Source: Acidimicrobiales bacterium (GTDB lineage: Bacteria > Actinomycetota > Acidimicrobiia > Acidimicrobiales > Poriferisodalaceae). Taken from it: a stretch of 64,000 bases of DNA. The position numbers and the translations under genes were made by a program. The notes under the pieces are model-generated. The model was given only the letters and a program-made list of their open reading frames with translations, was not told where the DNA came from and ran no database searches. Location: positions 109,975 through 173,974 of the forward strand of contig JASLTG010000001.1 in NCBI GenBank assembly GCA_030743005.1. Reading direction: 5' to 3'. Below are positions 42,960 to 52,749 of the stretch, piece after piece. Every line of letters starts with the position of its first letter. Position 1 is the stretch's first letter.

Positions 42960-44015
42960 GTGGAACGAGAAAAAGCACTCGATATGGCACTGTCACAGAT
43001 TGAGCGTCAATTTGGCGAAGGCGCTGTTATGAAGATGGGTGAACGAGGCCAAATGAAAGTTGAAGCTGTGTCGTCAGGCAGTTTGGCAATCGACATGGCT
43101 CTTGGTATCGGTGGTCTTCCGCGAGGTCGAGTTGTCGAGGTTTATGGCCCTGAAGCATCAGGAAAATCTACTTTGGCGATGCATGTCGTGGCGGAAGCTC
43201 AACGTACTGGCGGAACCTGCGCTTATATAGACGCTGAACACGCCATGGATCCTGACTATGCCAGAAACATTGGCGTTGACGTTGACGAATTACTTATCTC
43301 GCAGCCTGATACCGGTGAGCAGGCGCTTGAAATCACCGACATGCTTATTCGTTCTGGGGCGATAGATGTCGTCGTAATTGACTCAGTAGCTGCTTTGACG
43401 CCGCGGGCTGAAATTGAAGGTGAAATGGGAGACACTCACGTCGGCTTACAAGCTCGTCTGATGTCGCAAGCTTTACGCAAACTCACTGCCAATCTGAACA
43501 AAACCAAGACCATCGTCATCTTTATCAACCAGCTGAGAGAAAAGATCGGTGTCATGTTCGGTAGTCCTGAGACGACACCGGGTGGGCGGGCTTTGAAGTT
43601 CTATTCGTCGATTCGAATAGATATCCGTCGGATTGAGGCGATCAAGTCTGATGGCGAAATAACAGGTGGACGGACACGTATCAAAGTTGTTAAGAACAAA
43701 GTTGCTCCTCCGTTTAGACAAGCTGAATTTGACATCATGTACGGCAAAGGCATTAGCCGTGAGGGTTCACTCGTTGATGTCGGAGTAGAACAAGGAATCG
43801 TCAAGAAATCAGGTGCTTGGTATACCTACGAAGGCGAGCAACTTGGACAGGGTCGTGAAAACGCCAAGCAGTTCTTGACGGACAACCCAGAGGTAATGGT
43901 TGAAATTGACGGCCGGATTAGGTCTCAGCTTGGCATTGGAGAAGTCGAAGCTGAAGTCGAAGTAGCTGATACCGAAGTTGAGGTTGAAGAAGTCGTTGAC
44001 GCCGTTGATGAATAG
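42960..44015 (+). CDS. recA: Recombinase RecA
   Basis: ATP-dependent strand-exchange protein and SOS co-protease, 351 residues from GTG 42960. Walker A 'GPEASGKST' spans 63-71, Walker B-like '[11 protein letters not shown]' follows, loop L1 is '[22 protein letters not shown]'-like, and loop L2 lies near '[15 protein letters not shown]'. The C-terminal tail is rich in Glu/Val with a repeated EVE pattern, as is common for the inhibitory acidic tail. Two LexA boxes and a -35/-10 pair lie upstream. No intein is present. recX, the usual partner, is not found downstream; a BVMO gene follows after 141 bp. Confidence 0.98.
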   Translation: MEREKALDMALSQIERQFGEGAVMKMGERGQMKVEAVSSGSLAIDMALGIGGLPRGRVVEVYGPEASGKSTLAMHVVAEAQRTGGTCAYIDAEHAMDPDYARNIGVDVDELLISQPDTGEQALEITDMLIRSGAIDVVVIDSVAALTPRAEIEGEMGDTHVGLQARLMSQALRKLTANLNKTKTIVIFINQLREKIGVMFGSPETTPGGRALKFYSSIRIDIRRIEAIKSDGEITGGRTRIKVVKNKVAPPFRQAEFDIMYGKGISREGSLVDVGVEQGIVKKSGAWYTYEGEQLGQGRENAKQFLTDNPEVMVEIDGRIRSQLGIGEVEAEVEVADTEVEVEEVVDAVDE

Positions 44016-44156
44016 TCATCGCAGATCTATCTGCTGAAAAGTTGAAAATAATATCTGGTGATGTGTTGATAGACCGGTGCTGAGCATTTGTGTCTGTTGA
44101 GCCATCACGAGGCCATCTAGCGCTATAGCTTTGTATGAACTCGAACTCGTCCAGGA

Positions 44157-45938
44157 ATGAGTGTGATGGCCGACAAGCAAGAGAAGCCGCAAAATATATT
44201 CAACTTTGACTACACACGTGACGGTGCAGAACGACCGCCTCAGGAATATTACGAACAGGTCAAAGACAAGTTTGCCTCCGAACGAGACCTCAGGTTGGGG
44301 TATCGGCCACCCGGTACAGATAACTACACCTCTGATTTGAGTGGTGATTTAGCGAAATACGCAGTCGATCCCTACGGCCACCAGGTTAAAGACAGAGAAG
44401 CTCTCAATGACTCGGTGGAGGTCTTGTTTATCGGTGGGGGCTTCTCAGCCTTACTCACTTCTGCTCGACTAAGAGAAAAGGGTGTGGAAAGCATACGGAT
44501 CGTTGAACGTGGCGCTGATGTTGGAGGGACCTGGTATTGGAACCGCTACCCGGGAGTTGCCTGTGACGTTGTTGCCTACGACTACCTGCCGTTATTAGAC
44601 GAGACAGGATATGTTCCGAGTCGCCATTACGCCGGAGGTCAAGAGATATACGAGTACTGCAAGATGATCGCAGAACGCTTCGACCTGTATGACCTCGCCG
44701 TCTTTGGAACGACGGTCACTTCTACGGTCTGGGATGAAGAGTCAGAGACGTGGGTGGTAGAAACTGACCAAGGCGACACTATGAGAGCTCGTTTCGTCGT
44801 GTGCGCCAATGGCACGCTCTCCAAGCCAAGGCTCGCGAAGATCGAAGGTGTCGAACAATTCGCCGGCCACTCTTTTCACACCTCACGATGGGATTATCAA
44901 TACACGGGATCGAACCTCGAAAATCTCAGAGACAAACGAGTAGGAATAATTGGCACCGGAGCTAGCGCAGTTCAAGCAATACCGGAGTTGGGGAAAGCAG
45001 CGAAAGAGCTTCACGTTTTCCAACGCACCCCATCTTCTATCGATGTGAGAGATGATTGGGAAACTGATCCAGAGTGGGCAGAGACCTTAGAACCAGGTTG
45101 GCAGGCGGCACGTCGTTCGCGAGCAATTGAAGGACCGCGAGTTTCAGATGCTGTGAAGGCGAGAAGGGCAGCAATGTCTCGCGAAGAAAAAGTTCGTCGC
45201 CAAGAAAACGCCAACATCGATGCCATGATGCGAATCCACAACCGGATCGACGAAATCGTCGAAGACCCCGCTACGGCAGAATCTTTGAAACCTTGGTACA
45301 TGCTCATGTGTAAACGGCCGTGCTTTCACAACGAGTATTTACCCACCTTCAATCGACCCAATGTCACACTCGTCGACACCGAAGGCCAAGGCATAACTCA
45401 AATCAACGAAGACGGACCTGTCTTCGACGGTGTGCAATACGAACTTGATGTTTTGATTTATGCGACCGGCTTTGAAGTGCAACAAACGGGTATCTATAAC
45501 CAGATCATCGGCGAAGAAGGACTCGACCTCAACGCTAAATATTCTGACGGTATTCGGACCTTGCTTGGCATACATTCACAGGGCTACCCCAACCTCTTCA
45601 TCATGGGCGGATATCAGGCCTTCTTTGCATTCAATCTGACGGATGTACTGAACAGCCAAGGGGAACATATAGCTGAGTGCATCGATTTTGTTCGACAAAA
45701 CGATATACACAGCCTCGATTGCACTCACCAAGCCGAAGAGCAATGGGTGCAAGAAGTGATCGCGCATCGCGGGAAAACCAATAGGAATCGTGATTGCACC
45801 CCCGGCTACTACAACTTTGAAGGAGCCGATAATCGCCGTCAGGACGGTAATTACAACGGGACAATGAAACAGTACCTAGGTCACATGTCTGAAATTCGAG
45901 ACAACATGGCAGACCATTTTGTGTTCACCCACCGTTAG
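44157..45938 (+). CDS. Baeyer-Villiger-type flavin monooxygenase with N-terminal extension
   Basis: Flavin monooxygenase of 593 residues. The FAD Rossmann 'GGGFSA' at 93-98 starts only after ~90 residues, the BVMO fingerprint FxGxxxHTxxW is at 235-245 ('FAGHSFHTSRW'), and the NADPH motif 'GTGASA' is at 267-272. 'GGTWYWNRYPGVACD' is the family block. The long N-terminus and ~600-residue size resemble macrocyclic-ketone monooxygenases more than the 546-residue BVMO at 19847. ATG 44157 is taken; ATG 44166 would also fit the AGGA site. It stands between recA and miaB with no adjacent lactonase. Confidence 0.92.
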   Translation: MSVMADKQEKPQNIFNFDYTRDGAERPPQEYYEQVKDKFASERDLRLGYRPPGTDNYTSDLSGDLAKYAVDPYGHQVKDREALNDSVEVLFIGGGFSALLTSARLREKGVESIRIVERGADVGGTWYWNRYPGVACDVVAYDYLPLLDETGYVPSRHYAGGQEIYEYCKMIAERFDLYDLAVFGTTVTSTVWDEESETWVVETDQGDTMRARFVVCANGTLSKPRLAKIEGVEQFAGHSFHTSRWDYQYTGSNLENLRDKRVGIIGTGASAVQAIPELGKAAKELHVFQRTPSSIDVRDDWETDPEWAETLEPGWQAARRSRAIEGPRVSDAVKARRAAMSREEKVRRQENANIDAMMRIHNRIDEIVEDPATAESLKPWYMLMCKRPCFHNEYLPTFNRPNVTLVDTEGQGITQINEDGPVFDGVQYELDVLIYATGFEVQQTGIYNQIIGEEGLDLNAKYSDGIRTLLGIHSQGYPNLFIMGGYQAFFAFNLTDVLNSQGEHIAECIDFVRQNDIHSLDCTHQAEEQWVQEVIAHRGKTNRNRDCTPGYYNFEGADNRRQDGNYNGTMKQYLGHMSEIRDNMADHFVFTHR

Positions 45939-46006
45939 CGCGACTGCTACCAGGTCAGGCATCTTCGACCCCATAACAACGGATTTCGCCCAATAACCTA
46001 ATAAAC

Positions 46007-47452
46007 GTGAACCGCAGGTATGTAGTACGCACCTATGGGTGTCAGATGAACGAACATGATTCGGAACGCATCGCCGGCCTGCTTGAGGTGGAGGGCCTAG
46101 AGCAGACTGAATCTTTCGATGACGCCGATGTCATTGTTCTGAATACGTGCTGCATTAGGGAGAACGCGGATAACAAGCTGTACGGCCAACTTGGGAACCT
46201 CAAGAAACTGAAAGAAGAACGACCGGATCTCCAGATAGCTGTTGGAGGCTGCTTAGCTCAAAAAGACCGTGACGGCATCCAAGAGAGAGCCCCCCATGTA
46301 GACGTGGTTTTTGGAACACACAATGTTGGACGGGCAACTGATCTATTAGGCCAGGCCCGCATTAGTGGCCCTATTACCGAAATCATTGAGGAATCAGAAT
46401 CATTTCCTTCCGCCTTGCCTGTTAAGCGAGACGCAAATCATGCTGCTTGGGTAACCATCCAAATTGGGTGCGACAACTCGTGTGCATTCTGCATCGTCCC
46501 ATCCGTTCGCGGTAAAGAGATATCTCGGCCGTACAACGAACTTATAAGTGAAGTCGAACAATTAGCGATAGCCGGGGTAACTGAAGTCACCTTGCTTGGT
46601 CAAAATGTCAACAGCTATGGCCGAGATCTCACCCTCCAACTTCGCGGCACTGAAGTATCGGCCGAGGCGAGTGAACTGGTCGGTGAAGCCTGGGTGAGTG
46701 GAGCCCACACAGCTCGGCCACTATTTTCTGACCTACTTTGCTCTGTAGCTGAGGTAAATGGAATTCGGAGAGTGCGGTACACCAGTCCGCACCCAAAGGA
46801 CCTTCGTCCCGAAACCATCGCCGCGATGGCTCAGGTTCCAGAAGTTTGTGAACATCTTCATCTACCACTGCAATCTGGGAGCGACGATGTCCTGTCAGCG
46901 ATGCATCGCGGGTACACCGCCGATAGGTACATCGAAAAAGTAGATGCAGCCAGGCGGCAGATACCAGACCTGGCTTTAAGCACCGACATCATCGTGGGAT
47001 TCCCCGGAGAAACTGATCTCGATTTCGAAAGAACCCTAGAAGTAGCTGCTGAGGTCAAATTCGATAATGCATATACCTTCGTATATTCACCACGACCGGG
47101 TACTGAAGCAGCGGAGCTAGTGCAGTATTCGGTTCCAGCGAAGATTTCGGCGGAACGTATGGAACGTCTCCGGCGGGTCATCGAAAGAACGAGCCTCAAG
47201 GGCAATGAGTTGAGAATCGGTCACGACGAAGAAGTGATCGTTGAAGGGCAGTCGAAACGCGATAGTGAAATGTTGACGGGGCGTACTCGCCATAATCGCT
47301 TAGTTCACTTCCCTGCCCAGCAAAAGATTCGACCCGGTTCTTATGCCCAAGTCCGAGTAACCGAAGCCCGCACCTTCAACCTAGTAGGCGAACTTCTCGA
47401 AGTAACTGCGCCGGCGAAACATCGAACCCGAATACCGGTGGTGTCTTCCTGA
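46007..47452 (+). CDS. miaB: tRNA-2-methylthio-N6-dimethylallyladenosine synthase MiaB
   Basis: Radical-SAM methylthiotransferase completing ms2i6A37 in tRNA, 481 residues. Auxiliary cluster cysteines are 12, 48 and 82, and the SAM cluster cysteines are 155, 159, 162 in 'CDNSCAFC'. A C-terminal TRAM domain closes the protein. GTG start; 'RTYGCQMNEHDSE' is the MiaB-type start. An insertion after 'LLGQNVNSYGRD' (about residues 207-235) lengthens it. miaA follows after eight bases, so the two consecutive steps of one tRNA modification are cotranscribed. Confidence 0.96.
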   Translation: MNRRYVVRTYGCQMNEHDSERIAGLLEVEGLEQTESFDDADVIVLNTCCIRENADNKLYGQLGNLKKLKEERPDLQIAVGGCLAQKDRDGIQERAPHVDVVFGTHNVGRATDLLGQARISGPITEIIEESESFPSALPVKRDANHAAWVTIQIGCDNSCAFCIVPSVRGKEISRPYNELISEVEQLAIAGVTEVTLLGQNVNSYGRDLTLQLRGTEVSAEASELVGEAWVSGAHTARPLFSDLLCSVAEVNGIRRVRYTSPHPKDLRPETIAAMAQVPEVCEHLHLPLQSGSDDVLSAMHRGYTADRYIEKVDAARRQIPDLALSTDIIVGFPGETDLDFERTLEVAAEVKFDNAYTFVYSPRPGTEAAELVQYSVPAKISAERMERLRRVIERTSLKGNELRIGHDEEVIVEGQSKRDSEMLTGRTRHNRLVHFPAQQKIRPGSYAQVRVTEARTFNLVGELLEVTAPAKHRTRIPVVSS

Positions 47453-47460
47453 CTACACGT

Positions 47461-48354
47461 GTGCAGCTGCAACAGAGCCCCATAGTTGTCGTAGGGCCAA
47501 CTGCTTGTGGCAAATCCGCGTTCGCGTTAGAAATCGCTCGACGGGTCAGTGGGGTTGAGTTGTTATCGGTTGACTCCATGCAGGTGTACCGCAAGATGAA
47601 TATCGGTACAGCTAAGCCCACCATTGAAGAGCAACTTGAAACTCCTCACCACTTAATTGACTTAGTTGAACCCAGTGAACCTTTCACCCTTGTCGACTTT
47701 CAGCAAGCTCATGACTCCGTTCGGAGAGACATTGAGGAACGAGATGGTGTCCCAGTGCTTGTCGGAGGCACGGGGCTCTATGTGCGAGCGATTGTTGATC
47801 GACTGACCCCTCCTCCACGGTTCAGCCAAATAGCGTCGCAACTAGAAAAGGAGCAGGACACTCAGACGCTCCACCAACGACTAAAAGAACTCGACCCGGT
47901 CGGTGCGGCCCGGATGGAGAACACGAACCGTCGTCGAATAATTCGGGCACTAGAAGTGTCGATTGGCACCGGCGAACCTTTCTCATCTTTTGGTCCAGGT
48001 TTAGATAGCTATCCCGACGTGCCTTATCGAATTATCGGCATCGAAATTGACCGTAGCGAGCTAGATGAGCGAATACAGCGGCGTTACGAGGATCAGATTG
48101 CAGCTGGTTTCTTAGAAGAGGTTCGCGCATTAGCAAAAAGCGAGCTCTCTGCGACAGCGGGACAAGCACTTGGATATAAGGAGTTGTTGGCCCATATTCG
48201 TGGAGACGTGTCGTTTGTCGATGCTCTTGATTTGGCAATTCAACGGACGAAACGCTTCGCGAGACGTCAGCAACGCTGGTTTAAGCGTGACCCTCGCGTG
48301 GAATGGGTACCCACTGACCAACTCGACACAGTCATTAATGAAATTTCGTCGTAG
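47461..48354 (+). CDS. miaA: tRNA dimethylallyltransferase MiaA
   Basis: Transfers dimethylallyl to A37 of tRNAs reading UNN codons, the substrate for MiaB. 297 residues. The P-loop 'GPTACGKS' is at 12-19, 'SVDSMQVYR' is the catalytic DSMQ motif, 'TPHHLID' and 'VGGTGLYVRA' are further family blocks, and 'QALGYKELL' is the C-terminal motif. GTG start eight bases after miaB. Confidence 0.97.
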   Translation: MQLQQSPIVVVGPTACGKSAFALEIARRVSGVELLSVDSMQVYRKMNIGTAKPTIEEQLETPHHLIDLVEPSEPFTLVDFQQAHDSVRRDIEERDGVPVLVGGTGLYVRAIVDRLTPPPRFSQIASQLEKEQDTQTLHQRLKELDPVGAARMENTNRRRIIRALEVSIGTGEPFSSFGPGLDSYPDVPYRIIGIEIDRSELDERIQRRYEDQIAAGFLEEVRALAKSELSATAGQALGYKELLAHIRGDVSFVDALDLAIQRTKRFARRQQRWFKRDPRVEWVPTDQLDTVINEISS

Positions 48355-48395
48355 GAATAGGGCCAAGAACTGTGACAATGGTGTAGGAGCTTTCT

Positions 48396-49184
48396 ATGCA
48401 GCTAACGAAACACCACGGTCTAGGGAACGATTTTCTTATCTGCTTGACGCGTGAAGAACCAGATGGAATCAGCGAACTTGTTAGTCAAATATGTGATCGC
48501 CGCACCGGTGTCGGGGCAGATGGTTTGATACTGGGCCTCCCAGGCAGCAACGGCGCAGACCTTTCCATGGTGCTCCACAACTCAGATGGGTCTTTTGCTG
48601 AGATGAGTGGTAACGGAATCAGATGCCTTGCCCAGGCTTATGCAATGGCGAACAACACCGGTCCCGTGTCTCTTGAGATCGACACAGCTAGCGGACTACG
48701 GCGCGTTGCGATAGACGGAGATGGCCCCAAGGCACAAATTACTGTTGGAATGGGAGCAGTAGGACCCGGTCCAGGAGTTCATGACGAAATAGCTAAAGAT
48801 CTCGGGGATTCGCTATCGGGTACCGCTGATCTTGGCAACCCACACCTGGTAGTGGTGGTAGATGACCACTCGGCCATCGATATGGCAGATTTGGGTGCTC
48901 GATACGAAGGTTTCTACCCGGATGGAATCAACATCGAGTGGATCTCTGTAAGCGATAAGGACTCAAGCAGTATCGACATGGTGGTTTGGGAACGGGGAGT
49001 GGGGGTAAGCCAAGCGTGTGGCACCGGAGCGACAGCAGCGGCAGTTCGAGCTCACCAATGGGGCCTCGTAGATCAAGAAGTACAGGTCCAAATGCCAGGC
49101 GGATCGGTTCAAGTTCTAGTAGCTGAAGAACCAATATTGATCGGACCTGCCGAATATGTTGGAGCTATCGAAATTTCCGTATGA
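48396..49184 (+). CDS. dapF: Diaminopimelate epimerase
   Basis: Cofactor-independent epimerase that converts LL- to meso-diaminopimelate, 262 residues. The two catalytic cysteines are in 'GNGIRC' and 'ACGTGATA', and 'NSDGSFAEMSGNG' is the substrate loop. ATG start with AGGAG upstream. The stop overlaps the hflX start (ATGA). It is the third step of lysine synthesis encoded here. Confidence 0.97.
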   Translation: MQLTKHHGLGNDFLICLTREEPDGISELVSQICDRRTGVGADGLILGLPGSNGADLSMVLHNSDGSFAEMSGNGIRCLAQAYAMANNTGPVSLEIDTASGLRRVAIDGDGPKAQITVGMGAVGPGPGVHDEIAKDLGDSLSGTADLGNPHLVVVVDDHSAIDMADLGARYEGFYPDGINIEWISVSDKDSSSIDMVVWERGVGVSQACGTGATAAAVRAHQWGLVDQEVQVQMPGGSVQVLVAEEPILIGPAEYVGAIEISV

Positions 49185-50542
49185 CAAATTCTTTCGATGA
49201 CCCGACTGACGAGGCCACCCATCGCGGAGGTTTCGGAGAATTTGCTGGCGAAACGACAGGCCTGATCGATCGCTCCTTTAGGGAGCAGATTGTGTTGGTC
49301 GGCGTTCAGTTCCCAGGTGCTTCAGACGATCAAGTAGACGCCAACCTCAACGAACTCGCTCAACTGGTTGATACTGCTGGTGCGGACCCGGTGGACCGAG
49401 TTATTCAAAAGCGAGAAGCCCCAGACCCGGCTACATACGTTGGAAAAGGCAAGGCAACTGAAATTCAAGAAACATCAGACGGAGTAGACGCTGACACTGT
49501 CGTATTTGACGACGAACTAAGTCCAGCCCAGCAATTCAACCTGGAGAAGATCCTTAAACGAACAGCGCTGGACCGAACGGCTGTGATCCTCGACATCTTT
49601 GCTCAAAACGCGACAACCCTTGAAGGAAAGGCCCAAGTTGAGTTAGCTCAACTCAAATACCACTTGCCGCGGTTACGCGGCAGAGGAAATCAGCTGAGCC
49701 AACAGGGTGGTGGTATCGGAACGCGAGGACCAGGCGAAACCCAACTCGAAGTAGATCGACGAAGAATTCAACGACGGTTGGCGAAACTAGAAAAAGACCT
49801 ATCCGGTTTAAGGCGAACAAGAAAAAATCAACGGAAATCGCGACGACGTTCCCGCTTTCACACGGTGGCCATTGTTGGGTACACCAACGCCGGAAAATCA
49901 ACACTGCTCAATCGTCTTACAGGAGCTGGGGTGCTCGTAGAAGATCGACTTTTTGCAACTCTGGACGCCACGACGCGCCGCCTACAACTCCCTGGCGGGG
50001 AAACCGTATTAATGACCGACACCGTTGGTTTCATCCAGAAACTGCCAACAGGCCTAGTCGAAGCGTTTAAATCTACGCTCGAAGAAGTGGCCGAAGCAGA
50101 TTTACTTCTCCATGTAGTTGACGGCGCTGGACCCGACCCGGAAGGCCAAATGACGGCGGTCCGTTCAGTGTTAAGGGAAATCGGAGCTGGAGACGTACCT
50201 GAACTGATCGCTTTCAACAAATCGGATCAAGTAAAAGATGAAGGTTTGCAGCATTTACTTCACCGACATGAAGGTTCCCTTGGTCTGTCAGCGCGCACCG
50301 GTGAAGGCCTAGAACAGCTTCTTTCTTCCATTGGCGATCGCCTGCGAAGCTTGACCGAGGTAGTTGACTTACTAATCCCATGGAGTCGCGGTGATGTTAT
50401 TGCAGCGGTCCACCGCGAGGGTGAAGTCCTACTGGAACAACACGAGGAAGATGGGGCCAGAATCCAAGCTCGGCTAGATGAAATTTCTCAGGATCTCCTA
50501 GCCGAATTCATCGATGTAACTAGTTCCGAGGAAACGAGATGA
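49181..50542 (+). CDS. hflX: GTPase HflX
   Basis: Ribosome-associated GTPase that splits stalled or hibernating ribosomes, 453 residues. The N-terminal HflX domain ('TYVGKGKATE', 'LSPAQQFNLEKIL', 'GGGIGTRGPGE') is followed by the G domain with P-loop 'GYTNAGKSTLLN' near 232-243, 'DTVGF' (G3) and 'NKSD' (G4). Its start and stop both form ATGA overlaps with dapF and dapC, so the three are translated as a chain. ATG start. Confidence 0.96.
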   Translation: MTNSFDDPTDEATHRGGFGEFAGETTGLIDRSFREQIVLVGVQFPGASDDQVDANLNELAQLVDTAGADPVDRVIQKREAPDPATYVGKGKATEIQETSDGVDADTVVFDDELSPAQQFNLEKILKRTALDRTAVILDIFAQNATTLEGKAQVELAQLKYHLPRLRGRGNQLSQQGGGIGTRGPGETQLEVDRRRIQRRLAKLEKDLSGLRRTRKNQRKSRRRSRFHTVAIVGYTNAGKSTLLNRLTGAGVLVEDRLFATLDATTRRLQLPGGETVLMTDTVGFIQKLPTGLVEAFKSTLEEVAEADLLLHVVDGAGPDPEGQMTAVRSVLREIGAGDVPELIAFNKSDQVKDEGLQHLLHRHEGSLGLSARTGEGLEQLLSSIGDRLRSLTEVVDLLIPWSRGDVIAAVHREGEVLLEQHEEDGARIQARLDEISQDLLAEFIDVTSSEETR

Positions 50543-51660
50543 GAGACGAAGAAGGCTTCACGCCACCTCCTTACCCCTATGACCGGCTCGACGAACTAAA
50601 ACCACTCGCCAGCCATCACGAAGGCGGAATAGTCGACTGTTCGATAGGTACCCCGATTGACGCTCCACCCCAGCAGGTTGTCAAAGCGTTAGCTAACTCT
50701 GACATGGAACGTAGCTACCCACCCTCGATTGGAACCCAGGCTTTCAGAGAAGAGATTGCTTCTTGGACACTGAACCGCTTCGGCTGCAAGGTCGACCCCG
50801 CTACTGAAGTTGCCGCAGCAGTAGGAACAAAAGAATTCGTGGCTGGTCTTCCTCATTGGATGAAATTACGCGATCCCAATCGGGACACAGTCCTGTACCC
50901 AGCGGTTAGCTATCCGAGTTATGAGATGGGGGCCACTCTCGCCGGATGTCGATCAGTAGCTGTCCCGGTAGATGAAACCTGGTCAATTCAGCTCGAAGCA
51001 ATTTCAGAAGAAGATCGAGCTCGAGCTCTTCTTCTATGGGTCAATACCCCAGGAAATCCTGCTGGCGGCTTAGATGATCTAGATGCCGTAGCAACATGGG
51101 GACGAACTAATCAAATCCCAGTCTTCAGTGACGAATGTTATTGCGAATTTACTTGGGATGGTTCGCCCCGAACCATCCTGTCATCAGGCACCCAAGGCGT
51201 CGTTTCAGTGCATTCTTTGTCGAAACGCTCAAATCTCGCTGGCCTTAGAGCCGGGTTCTATGCGGGCGACCCAGACATAGTTGATTATTTACGGGAAGTC
51301 CGCAAACACGCCGGATTCATGGTTCCAGGCCCGGCGCAAGCAGCTGCAGTCGCTGCCCTGTCAGACCAAGACCACGTAGAACAGCAGCGCGAGATTTATT
51401 GGAACCGACTCAATCGTTTGTCAAACATCATGGCCAACATGGGAGTAGAAACTCCGTTGCCTCGAGGAGGTTTCTATCTATGGGTCCCAGCGCCCAACGG
51501 CAATGCCTGGGCCTTCGTAGAACGACTTTTAAAGGACATTGGTTTATTGGCATCACCTGGAGAGTTCTACGGATCCCTTGGCGACGGGTATGTTCGTATA
51601 GCCGCAGTTCAAAGTGACGAACGAATTCAGTTGTTGGAACAACGATTAGGTATGAGCTAG
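50539..51660 (+). CDS. dapC: Succinyldiaminopimelate transaminase
   Basis: PLP fold type I aminotransferase that makes N-succinyl-LL-2,6-diaminopimelate, 373 residues. The PLP Lys229 is in 'SLSKRSNLAG', 'NTPGNPAG' is at 169-176 and 'SDECYCEF' carries the pyridine-binding Asp. The 'CSIGTPIDAPP' start and the 'SKRSNLAGLRAG' motif fit actinobacterial DapC. Context is decisive: dapE follows 33 bp downstream and dapF is upstream, so the substrate is very probably succinyl-amino-ketopimelate. Confidence 0.93.
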   Translation: MRDEEGFTPPPYPYDRLDELKPLASHHEGGIVDCSIGTPIDAPPQQVVKALANSDMERSYPPSIGTQAFREEIASWTLNRFGCKVDPATEVAAAVGTKEFVAGLPHWMKLRDPNRDTVLYPAVSYPSYEMGATLAGCRSVAVPVDETWSIQLEAISEEDRARALLLWVNTPGNPAGGLDDLDAVATWGRTNQIPVFSDECYCEFTWDGSPRTILSSGTQGVVSVHSLSKRSNLAGLRAGFYAGDPDIVDYLREVRKHAGFMVPGPAQAAAVAALSDQDHVEQQREIYWNRLNRLSNIMANMGVETPLPRGGFYLWVPAPNGNAWAFVERLLKDIGLLASPGEFYGSLGDGYVRIAAVQSDERIQLLEQRLGMS

Positions 51661-51693
51661 GTCACTCGAGCATCAAACCGTACCCTTGGAGTA

Positions 51694-52749
51694 GTGATTG
51701 ATCTCCTTGACCTCGCCGCAGAGCTAGTCGACATCCCATCAGAAAGTCATGAAGAGACGGCTCTAGCTGACCTATTTGAGAGACGGTTGAGAGATACTTC
51801 GAACCTCGCAGTAGATCGAGTAGGTGACAACGTCATTGCACGATCTGAACTAAACAACGAACATCGCATAGTGATCGCCGGTCATCTCGACACTGTCCCT
51901 GCCAACGGAAATCAGCAAGCCCGCATTGAGGGTGACCGGCTCTATGGCCTAGGTGCCTGCGATATGAAAGGGGGACTCGCAGCTCAGTTGGCGACTGCTC
52001 TCACAGTCGAAGACCCAGCAGTTGACGTCACGTTCGTCTTCTATCCTTGCGAAGAAGTTGCAGCCCAACACAACGGGCTGAGACAGCTATTTGAAACCCA
52101 TCCCCAGCTTGTTGACGGTGACGTGGCGCTTCTGGGGGAACCGACGTCTGCCGCTATCGAAGCAGGTTGTCAAGGAACGCTCAGAGTTAAAGCGTTGTAC
52201 GAAGGCGAACGTGCTCATACCGCTCGCCCCTGGAAGGGCCGAAACGCAATACATCGGCTCGGACCTATTTTGAGGACGCTAGAAGAATACGAAGGCCGGC
52301 GACCTGTTGTGGACGGCTGTGAGTACCGCGAAGCAATGCAAGCGGTATATGTGGAAGCCGGCGTCGCGGGGAATGTCGTTCCTGACGAAGCGAGCCTGAC
52401 CGTCAACTACCGGTATGCACCGGATCGCACTCCAGAAGAAGCCGAAGAGCACGTCGCAGAACTATTGGGCGACTATGACCGACTGTTGATTGATGATCAT
52501 TCACAACCCGCTATGCCAGCGCTAACCCACCCGCTACTGCGTCAACTCATAACCCGTAACAACCTTGAAGTCAGAGCAAAGCTTGGATGGACCGATGTCG
52601 CACGTTTTGCGGTAAATGGGATACCGGCATCGAATTTCGGTGCAGGGGATGCTTCGATAGCCCACACCCAAGGTGAATTCGTTGAACGTCACGAGATAGA
52701 ACTCGTGCACTCTGCCCTCCTGGATTTACTCAATGAAGGTGTCAGCTAA
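51694..52749 (+). CDS. dapE: Succinyl-diaminopimelate desuccinylase
   Basis: Zinc peptidase M20 family enzyme removing succinate to give LL-diaminopimelate, 351 residues. Metal and catalytic residues: His64 in 'GHLDTVPANGN', Asp90 in 'GACDMKGG', Glu120 and Glu121 in 'PCEEVA', and a C-terminal 'HTQGE' His. GTG start. The dimerisation domain lies between about 165 and 270. It closes the miaB-dapE run and overlaps the convergent HAD gene by eight bases. Confidence 0.94.
   Translation: MIDLLDLAAELVDIPSESHEETALADLFERRLRDTSNLAVDRVGDNVIARSELNNEHRIVIAGHLDTVPANGNQQARIEGDRLYGLGACDMKGGLAAQLATALTVEDPAVDVTFVFYPCEEVAAQHNGLRQLFETHPQLVDGDVALLGEPTSAAIEAGCQGTLRVKALYEGERAHTARPWKGRNAIHRLGPILRTLEEYEGRRPVVDGCEYREAMQAVYVEAGVAGNVVPDEASLTVNYRYAPDRTPEEAEEHVAELLGDYDRLLIDDHSQPAMPALTHPLLRQLITRNNLEVRAKLGWTDVARFAVNGIPASNFGAGDASIAHTQGEFVERHEIELVHSALLDLLNEGVS

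Noticed and set aside
44021..44034. GCAGAT/ATCTGC palindrome after recA
   Set aside because: The loop would be only two bases and no T-run follows, so it does not support a terminator.
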